Assembly: GCF_032884065.1 (NCBI RefSeq)
Contig: NC_088867.1
Span: forward strand, 1,302,001 to 1,366,000
Source: Artemia franciscana
Lineage: Eukaryota; Arthropoda; Branchiopoda; Anostraca; Artemiidae
Direction: 5' to 3'
Length of the DNA: 64,000 bases
The notes beneath the pieces were generated by a model that did no database searches, was not told the origin of the DNA, and saw only the letters and a program-made list of their open reading frames with translations. The translations under genes and the position numbers were made by a program. How positions within the stretch are numbered: position 1 is the first letter of the stretch; each line of letters begins with the position of its first letter. Of this stretch, positions 55,321-64,000 are shown piece after piece.

Positions 55321-55990
55321 TCCAAAAAGTAAACCCGTGACAAGTTTCTAAGTTGCGAAGCACACTTCAATTTGTGGCAAACTATCTGTATAAAAGGCTT
55401 TCAAATTTAGCGTCTTGTAACGACTTTTCCCCCAAATGGAGGTCACAGCGTTTTTTTCTTTCTTTTTGAACTTGCAAAGCAAATATTAATATATGTTCGG
55501 CCATCTAGAAGATAAATTGGCATTAGTTACTTTCTCAACAAATAGGCAGATGACAAGTTTTAACTCGCGAAGTAAATTTTGGTGCCTGGTAAGCTGTTAT
55601 AGGCAATGCAGTAGCGCTGCCGAAGTCAAAAGCGATAAGGCTTCAATGTAATAATGTCTTTTTTAAATATTTTTTTCCACAGACCACTTCATATGGAAGG
55701 AGTCGTCTGATTGGAAATTGTAACTTCTAGCGCCTTTTATAAGTAGCAGTGATTGGAGGGCAATTAGTCCCTGTCCTCTGCCCCTTTCTGCTGTACACCT
55801 TCCAAAGACATCACATCAAAATGTCAAGATGGCCATTTTGTTCAAAATAGTTGAAAGGTCCAATACCAATGCCTACGGGGATGACATGACCCCCCACAGT
55901 CCTTGGGGCAATAGCTGTAAGCTATGCAAGTTGCCCTTAGTTGACATATTAAGTTTTTTTTTTAATGAGAAAGGGGGATCACGTTAGATC
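55321..55990. repeat. Mixed interspersed repeats in DCTN2 intron 3
   Basis: Two pieces carry gacaagttt(c/t)taa.t.gcgaag and ttt(t)ggtgcctggtaagctg-like words (about 55337 and 55551), also seen at 58410-58450. 55700-55985 holds gattggagggcaattagtcc, caagatggccattttgttca and gcaagttgcccttag, related to the flanks of the interspersed family. No coding content. Confidence 0.55.
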
Positions 55991-56029
55991 CTGGGTCTCT
56001 AAAAATGCTAAGGGTATTAACGCAGAACT

Positions 56030-57450
<1,421 letters not shown>

Positions 57451-58860
57451 TGGTGATCAGAATGGATTCAGGCCTATACAAGCCCAAAGATTATACAGAT
57501 TTGCAGTTTATTTATATGATTAATATTCCTCGCAACCATCAATCCAAATTTCTATTGTGCATTTATTATTGAAACTTGTTGTAAAATTTCGCTGTAAATA
57601 TAAATATGATCCGAAATTTTGATTCTTGAACCGAAAAATACTACAAATAATTTTTTTTATTAATCAATATAAACAAAAATCTATGTCCATTAAAACGAAC
57701 TGAAATTAATGAAAAAAAATGAAAAAAATAAATCTTCACAGTAGAAGTTTTTCAAAGAGTAGTGAAGAGTACCGCTAGAAGACAGACAGAAATAAAGTGA
57801 AATTGTGATTCAAGTTTATAACAAACATAAATCATTATCAATAAACAGTTAAATCCCAAAACTTACATAAACAATAATAATTAAAAAAAAATAATGAAGC
57901 CAAACTTAAAAGGCACAGAAACTACCACAAACAGAAGTAGGACTAACGCCCTCTATGCCTTTTGAAGACTGGAAGGTCGTTTGGTTTACTGAAAACAAAA
58001 TACATTTTTTAACGTTGTCTCTTTTGTAATGTTAATAGATCTAAAACTGCTGAGACTCTCTGGAATGAATATAAATATATTTTAAACTGTCAATCTATAT
58101 TCCATTAGTTTTTTCAACAATCTTGGTTATTATGGTTATTTCTTTTTCTTTATCGATGCTATAACAGACAAAAACAGTGGGGAATAAAAATTTTTGTACA
58201 TTAAAGTAAAATGTGTTTTACTAATTTACTGGAAGTGATCTATGTTCGTTTTACACTCGAAGTACTGTTTGAGTTTGTTTTTGCTCGTCTTAAGTTTAAT
58301 GTAGTCCTTGACATTTCTTTGAAAGACTTCTTTTGAGGAAAAATCTTTTTTTTTTAATTATCTCGTCTTTTTTTTAAAATTATCTCGTATTGATAAGAAT
58401 TTGGATACCCTACAGGTTTTTAATTTGCGAAGCAAATTTCGGTGTATGGTTAGTGGTGTCTATGTATTGAACAAATAGGCACAGGTCATTATTTGAACAA
58501 ATAGGACCACTGTTTTTAAATATGGAAACTAATCACAATATGTACCTGGCAGACTTAAAAACCAAAAATTCTAAGAAAGGAAATCTAAAAAATATATCGC
58601 GAGAGTCTTCCTAAAGTCTCCTCTTATTATCTTCTATTTCAGTTGACCAAAGTTTAAAGATAACTTTGGTCAATTGAAATTATTTAGTTTCATTTAATAA
58701 TTTAATTATTATTTAATTATTTAAAGATAACTAAAAAAGGAATTTTGTTTAGTTTACAGCAGTACTGCACTATTCAGTTTGATCAATAATTGTTTGACCT
58801 GAATCTATGTTGTATAACTTGAATAATAAGTTCTTCAATTGATAAAAATATGTATTTTAG
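57451..58860. other. DCTN2 intron 3, distal part
   Basis: No gene recognised. It contains a copy of the ttgcgaagcaaatttcggtg repeat near 58425 and an inverted aactttggtcaattgaaat word near 58640-58680. It ends at acceptor tgtattttag. Confidence 0.5.
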
Positions 58861-58991
58861 GAGGATCAGATCGACGGTGTCCCATTGCCAGTCTTAGCTG
58901 GGCAAGTAGAAGAACTGATTAAGCAGTTAGTTTCCCTAAAAACTGAGGAAGTGACTGGGGCATCGTTTAACACTTCTTCGGAGGCTCAGAG
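58861..58991 (+). CDS. DCTN2: Dynactin subunit 2, coding exon 4
   Basis: Acceptor tgtattttag, 131 bases in frame, donor gtagaa. The translation EDQIDGVPLPVLAGQVEELI, then KQLVSLKTEEVTGASFN and TSSEAQ plus two bases of an Arg codon. It corresponds to the dynamitin segment with L.P..LA.Q...LK.QL. It starts in phase 0 (after SSAK) and ends in phase 2, which exon 5 completes. The donor lacks the usual G at +5 (gtaga). Confidence 0.9.
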
Positions 58992-61564
58992 GTAGAAATT
59001 CACTTTTCGTTTGTTTGGTATTTATAAGCTGTTTTACACTTTATCTCTATTTTTTTTTGTTTTTAACTAGGCTGTCACTATCTTTTTTTACTTATAGTTT
59101 TCACAGGAATCCTACTTGGTCCTTAATGTCCCTTAAATTAGAGAAGGTCCCTAAAAGTGTCTTTTTGCAAGATTGAGCCATCTCAGTACTTCTGCCAAGG
59201 AGTGTTTTAGGTGTGTTCGTGACCTTTAGGGTTCCAAAGACTGCCGGAAGAAGTATAAAAAGTTAAAAAGTTTAATGAAAACTAAAAATATATATGATAC
59301 AAGTCCTTAGTTCTGGGGTCAAAAAAAAAAGAAGAAAAAAAGGCATATTAGACTACACACATTTCTATAAAAAAAACATATTGCACACAAAACATAATCT
59401 TTTTCGTCCTTTACTTTGTTTACAACTTTCGACATGACTTTAATTGATTAGGTATAAAAACCCCATATATCATTTTCGGGTAAATAAGAAGGCAGAATAA
59501 CTTATGTCAGAACACAATCAACCACATTTGACTTATGCAAGGTAGTAATATACATAAGAAAGGCAGTATATGTGACATTAAGAGGACCAATCTTGAACTT
59601 AAAATGGGAATCGGTCACAAATACAATGTCTTGTCCACAAATTCTGTCGATTCGTTTTTGAAGCAAGCTTTGCAAATAGAACACAAGAAGGAGAGAAAAA
59701 CCAAGGGGAATGCCGACACATTCTTGATAAGAAATTAGATGTTGGGAAGTCACTTAAGGATGTAAACATTTGAGGTCCATTTGGGGGAAGACACACTTCA
59801 ATGATGATGGATGAGGCACAGCTTATACTAATAGACATTACAAAGCTAAAATCAGTCACAGAGACTTTAAATACTCGATTGGAGGCTATAGTCTGACAAA
59901 AGAGTGCAAAAAGAGTTTTCATGCAATTTCATTGGTTGATTTTCTTTCTGGTTTCTTTATAAATCACCAAATCACAGTTGGGCTTCAAATCTACGCAGCT
60001 TGCTAGGATAACCTAGCAAGCATATGAATGAGACGCTTTTCTCCTCTCTTCATTCATGCCAGAAATCAAGGATACAGAATTCACAGAGGATAACCAAGAT
60101 AGCCTATTAATGATGGACGAAAAGGTTTGCCGCGCTTTGCCTGTGGATTCACTTATGCTGCCGGGCTTCTTTTTGTTTTTGTTGTTTAGATATGTATCAC
60201 TGGGGGTTTGCTTTTGTTCTTATATTTCCCTTATTGAAAAAATACATTCACGAAAGTAGCCATTGATGTCCAAGCCGTCCGTACCTAATCCTTATATCAT
60301 TGTTGCAGCGTTAGCTGCAACCTAGTGAAGAACGATCCTTGTCCCATAGTAACCAAAAATTTAAAAACAACTTAAAAGAATATTTAACTAACATACTAGG
60401 AGTGGTCAATGTTATTCACTTTTAACTCAACAGTAATTTGCAGTCTCGAAGTTTTTCTTATGGAAGAGAAAAAAAAGCAGTTGCCGGTAATTGCATTTCT
60501 GAAGAAGTCTACAGGAAGCAAAGTAAAAGAAAACAAAAACAAATAAGTGATTTGAAATTTCACGGTTTTGTGATAATTTTCTCATCATTAAGCTATTATT
60601 TATGTATTTTTTCAATTTCTTTTCCTTCATAGTTCAAATTTAAGAAAAAAAAACAAATAAGAAACCTTGGGAAATTTCTGCTGGAAAGCTAAGCGGTCGA
60701 ATCATCTTGATATTTCTCATGCCTCTCCAGGAGATTATGGCGCTACAAGCGATCGTTGCTGACCGTCGTGTTTTCATATTTTCGAAAGATCGCTGTTAAT
60801 AGCGAGTATGATGTGGATTGTTTCATTCCAACGGTAAACAATAGCTGGACCAGGTCCCTTTTTCGGTGTCAGGGAGGTCCCTAAAGGTCTTTTTTCCGAC
60901 AAAAAGTCTTTAAAGATCCTTTATTTTACTCCTTGAACCTCTATCAGCCCTGTTTTCAAAATTTTGAAACTAGTTTTTGTGTAAAAATAGACAAAATAGG
61001 CAAATAACCAAGAACGAGTATTGAGCCAAATAGTCATTGTGCACTTTTATAAGTCTAGCTTTTTATGATCTTTATTATAATTTTGTAAAAATTCTACAAA
61101 ATGTTTTTTATAATTGAAATATTTTTAACTTTTTATAATTATTTTTAATTATGAAAATATTTTCAACTGTTTATAATTTTTATAGTTTCGTAAAAGTGCT
61201 TGTTGGTCTATTTGATCTCGTAAATTTATGCGGATAACATTAGGATTATCATACTCAAATTGGATACTTACACAGAAATTCTTTGAATGATAACGTTGAA
61301 ATGCTATCAATATTTCCAGCAAAAGGGAAGGACGTTTTGACTCTCCTTCTTGACAACACTGAGTGAACTTTGTCAGGCGGCTCTTCTGCTTTAAAGATTT
61401 TTGCTTCGTTTTTACTTTTTTAATTAATTCGTTTTTAATTACTTTAAAAAAATAGCCGAACATATTTATTGCCCCGTTCGGCTTGTTATAGAATCCCAAT
61501 ACGCTCAAGAATGGTTGAGCCGAAAAAAGGGCCGAGATCTATTTGTCTCTGAACGTCCTGACGT
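58992..61564. other. DCTN2 intron 4, proximal part
   Basis: No gene recognised. Opposite-strand open frames overlap at 59535-59922 without motifs. Short similar words (ggtccctaaa.g.tctttt) occur at 59140 and 60875, hinting at an old repeat. Confidence 0.45.
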
Positions 61565-61925
61565 CTTGATTCCAAAGGCAAAAACGGCTTGAACGGCTAG
61601 ATTCCAAAGGCCGAAAACGGTCTGAACAGGTTGATGCCAAAGGCCAAAAACGGCCTAAACGGCTTGATTCCAAAGGCCAAATACGACTTGAAAGGCTTGA
61701 TTTCAAAGGTCAAATACGGCTTGAACGGCTTGATTCCAAAGGCCAAATACGGCTTGATTCTAAAGGCCAAAAACGGTTTGAACAGCTTGATTTCAAAGGC
61801 CAAATACGGCTTGAAAGGCGTGATTCTAAAGACCAAAAATGGCTTGATTCCAAAGGCCAAAAACGGCTTGAACGGCTTGATTCCAAAGGCCAAATACGGC
61901 TTGAAAGGCTTGATTCCAAAGGCCA
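61565..61925. repeat. Minisatellite with alternating 24 and 33 bp units
   Basis: Units of cttgattccaaaggccaaa, with (33 bp) or without (24 bp) an extra gcttgaacg block, recur about 13 times. Because no unit contains a stop codon in several frames, three long open frames (two strands) cross it, for example repeats of GLIPKAKYGLK on the plus strand. They are repeat by-products unless shown to be expressed. Confidence 0.93.
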
Positions 61926-63473
61926 AGAAAATCCCAATATACAAACAAAACTTCTGGGAACATGAGCTTCCAAAATAAACTCCTAAAAGTGGCCCATAAA
62001 CTGTTTCTTCCGGTCAGCTTGAAACTTGTGCTTGGAAGTCCTGGACCAAAGTGTTTCTAATGCACAGAAACAGTTTTGGAAAAACAGTTCTGATTGACCA
62101 AAAAATGGGCAAAGGATTTCTCCTTTCAGGCTGGATCTCTGGAGAATAATAATAAAATCTGCACTGATCACATGAACTTGCCTTAATGATTTTTATTTCC
62201 CAAGACCAAAAGACTCACAGATTTGCGACCGTTAACTCATGTTTTTAAACTTCGTGCATCCGGCTAGTTTGAAAATTATATCCATAAGTCCCAGGTCTAT
62301 GTGGACCCTAATACAGAAAAAAAAAATAACAAATTAATTCTGGCTGTTTTTAAGTTCAAACACAAATGAGACGGGCCAGGTAGACCTCAGAAAAAAAAAA
62401 ATACAAATTGATTGCATCGGTTTTGGCATCAGAAAATGGTCCTGAAAAATAATTTTTTGCTGATTGGCTTAAAATTATAAAATATGTAGACAGAACTAAA
62501 GGAAGACACCTTCATCTAGAGAATAAAATCCAAAGAAAACTGGTTCATCAATTCTTTGTAACAATGTGAGGCTCAACCAAAAAAACTTTTCGCCTATTCG
62601 CTCTGAAATATGCATAACTTGTTGGCTTGATAATTGTATTTCAAAACGCATTTTTTGCAATGGACTGGAGCTCGCTCTTTACTAGGTTCTATCCGACACT
62701 GCAACCATGATGAGAGTATGGGTGGTGCATTAATACTCAGAAAGATTGAAACTAAAATACCGGATGCTAGTACCGTGCCTGAAATACTACTTGTGCCAGC
62801 TGTATAACAGTCCTGAATTGAATATGTAAAAAAGGAAAAAACGTCAATGCTTAGTTGATGATATTAGAAGTCATTTGAAATCTAATTTTTTTTTTGCTTG
62901 AAAACTGATTGGAGTTTCTGGTCTTATTAGTTGTTTAATTAAAAAAATATGAAATGGTGTTGAGTTATGACTTTTAGCAAAGACATTATATAGAATCAAA
63001 GGTAAGACTAATATTTTTGCTGTACATTCAACAGACATTTTAGACAAAAATTAAATAAAAACGCAATTAAATGAAAATCATGAAAGACCCATTACAAAAG
63101 CTCAAGATTTTAGCGTGAATCAGGTAAATGAGTCTTACTGGCATTAGTCTACGAAATTTCGGTGAGTCATGATGGTGATACTTCTTTAACTTTGATTTTT
63201 CCTGTTAACTTTTACATCCATATTTTATCTGTTGTCTCCTCTTGTATCCTATATTATTTTTTCTTGTATTTTCCGTTTTTGTTTAATTATTGAAAACCGG
63301 TCAAATCATGACACAAAAAGATGAAACACTTGAAGAAAAAGGGGGGAAAACTGCAACGACTAGACTGACAGAGAAAACGAAATTTATTTTTTTCCACTTT
63401 TTCTTTTTATTTTCCTCATTTCTTTTTATTTCCCCTTTTCTCTTAGTTCTATTATGATTCCTTTTTTTTTTAG
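61926..63473. other. DCTN2 intron 4, distal part
   Basis: No gene recognised. It ends in a long pyrimidine tract (63420-63471) and acceptor tttttttag. Confidence 0.5.
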
Positions 63474-63660
63474 AGAATTGTTATCTAAGATTCAGTCCAT
63501 TGCATCGTCGAAGTCTGAGCCTGGGAAGGAGCAGCAAGCCGTTTACGAACTTTTCGTATCGCCTGAGAAAACTGACTCCTTAAACATGAGCAAAATGATG
63601 GAGCTAAACCAGAGATTGAACAAGCTTGAGACACTTCTTGGAGCAGACCCTGATGCTTTG
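63474..63660 (+). CDS. DCTN2: Dynactin subunit 2, coding exon 5 (3' end uncertain)
   Basis: The first base completes Arg with the previous exon, then 62 codons follow: ELLSKIQSIASSKSEPGKEQ, QAVYELFVSPEKTDSLNMSK and MMELNQRLNKLETLLGADPD, ending AL. The dynamitin match is YEL...PE.......K...L..RL..LET..G.D. Two donors are possible: gtaact at 63661 (after Leu, G at -1) or gtatat at 63676 (adding VTVFK). I prefer the first on donor quality. Later exons lie outside the window. Confidence 0.87.
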
Positions 63661-63754
63661 GTAACTGTATTTAAAGTATATTTCCATGTTTTACTAATTA
63701 TGACTGTTAATTGATGCTTGTGATTGTGTTTAATTGTATTTATATATTTTTGGA

Positions 63755-63950
63755 TATGATGAAAACGATGGAGCAAAATCACAAGGTTGAGATAATTCTT
63801 GGAGCAGATCCTGAGGCCTTTCTATTTGTATTTAAATGGTTTTTTGCTAAATTTGCTAAAAATGTATAACCCTTGGGTAAACGCATTTAGTTATATTTGG
63901 ATATGACAAAATGATGAAGCTAAATCAAAGACTTAAGACAGTTAAGTCTT
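63755..63950 (+). repeat. Degenerate tandem copies of the DCTN2 exon 5 end
   Basis: Copy A (63755-63840) reads MMKTMEQN, KVEIILGADPEAFLFVFK, paralleling MSKMMELN...KLETLLGADPDALVTVFK of exon 5. Copy B (63901-63942) reads MTKMMKLNQRLKTV. Both are preceded by (t)ttggatatga. Spacings from the exon word at 63586 are about 172 and then 145 bases. No clear acceptor lies in front of either, so they are probably not used. Confidence 0.75.
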
Positions 63951-64000
63951 AAGTGTAGTCTTAAGTGTTAAGTGTTAATTCTTAAGTAAGTCATAAGCTT
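63935..64000. repeat. Short repeats of cttaagtgt at the window end
   Basis: ttaagtcttaagtgtagtct, then taagtgttaagtgttaattc and cttaagtaagtcataa: a 7-9 base motif repeated about seven times. It may be the degraded continuation of exon copy B. Confidence 0.7.

Noticed and set aside
59535..59922. Overlapping plus and minus frames of 67-107 codons
   Set aside because: No motif, no splice context and mutual shadowing in an intron.

Overview
This is animal nuclear DNA. It is AT-rich, its genes are split by large introns with GT/AG junctions, and it is packed with non-LTR retrotransposons, satellites and decayed repeats. No bacterial operon, rRNA, tRNA or CRISPR array was seen. The two host genes I recognise are conserved across eukaryotes, and the retrotransposon types suggest an invertebrate. 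An arthropod such as a crustacean is a guess, not a result.

Host genes. (1) A coatomer zeta subunit gene (COPZ) runs on the minus strand. Two coding exons are visible (20696-20941 and 5181-5314), separated by a 15.4 kb intron. The last exons lie beyond the window start and the first was not placed. (2) A dynactin subunit 2 (dynamitin, DCTN2) gene runs on the plus strand. Five consecutive coding exons (42592-42624, 49744-49815, 54380-54631, 58861-58991, 63474-about 63660) join in phase, and the gene continues past the window end. The two genes are divergently oriented. (3) A third, unidentified gene or pseudogene with exon-like segments lies on the minus strand at about 22.0-25.5 kb.

Mobile DNA by region. 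1-3964: a decayed non-LTR element on the minus strand (gag with zinc knuckles, endonuclease, RT), broken by a CR1-like 3' fragment and by a 469 bp tandem duplication. 5.5-9.9 kb: two tandem-repeat fields, the second ending in an inverted repeat. 10.2-12.8 kb: an RTE-like element remnant on the minus strand, itself carrying a truncated retroelement flanked by duplicates of about 123 bp. 15.3-19.9 kb: a nearly intact CR1/Jockey-like element (ORF1 and ORF2) with one premature stop and a heptamer tail. 27.4-31.4 kb: a CR1-like element on the minus strand whose ORF1 has a PHD-like finger. 32.6-33.6 kb: traces of an hAT-like transposase. 40.3-42.2 kb: a 5'-truncated RT element with an (ATT)n tail, ending about 350 bp before the DCTN2 start codon.

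The DCTN2 introns hold foldback elements, a 144 bp satellite of about ten units, a ruined C2H2 zinc-finger array, antisense exon-like pieces, simple repeats and a 24/33 bp minisatellite. Degenerate copies of DCTN2 exon 5 follow it in tandem at the window end. Nothing here works as a multi-gene system. The window is two housekeeping genes (COPI transport and dynein-dynactin transport) in a repeat-rich landscape. The most interesting signals are structural: the long flanking duplication around a truncated retroelement, the tandem exon copies, and repeated local tandem duplications of 112-469 bp.
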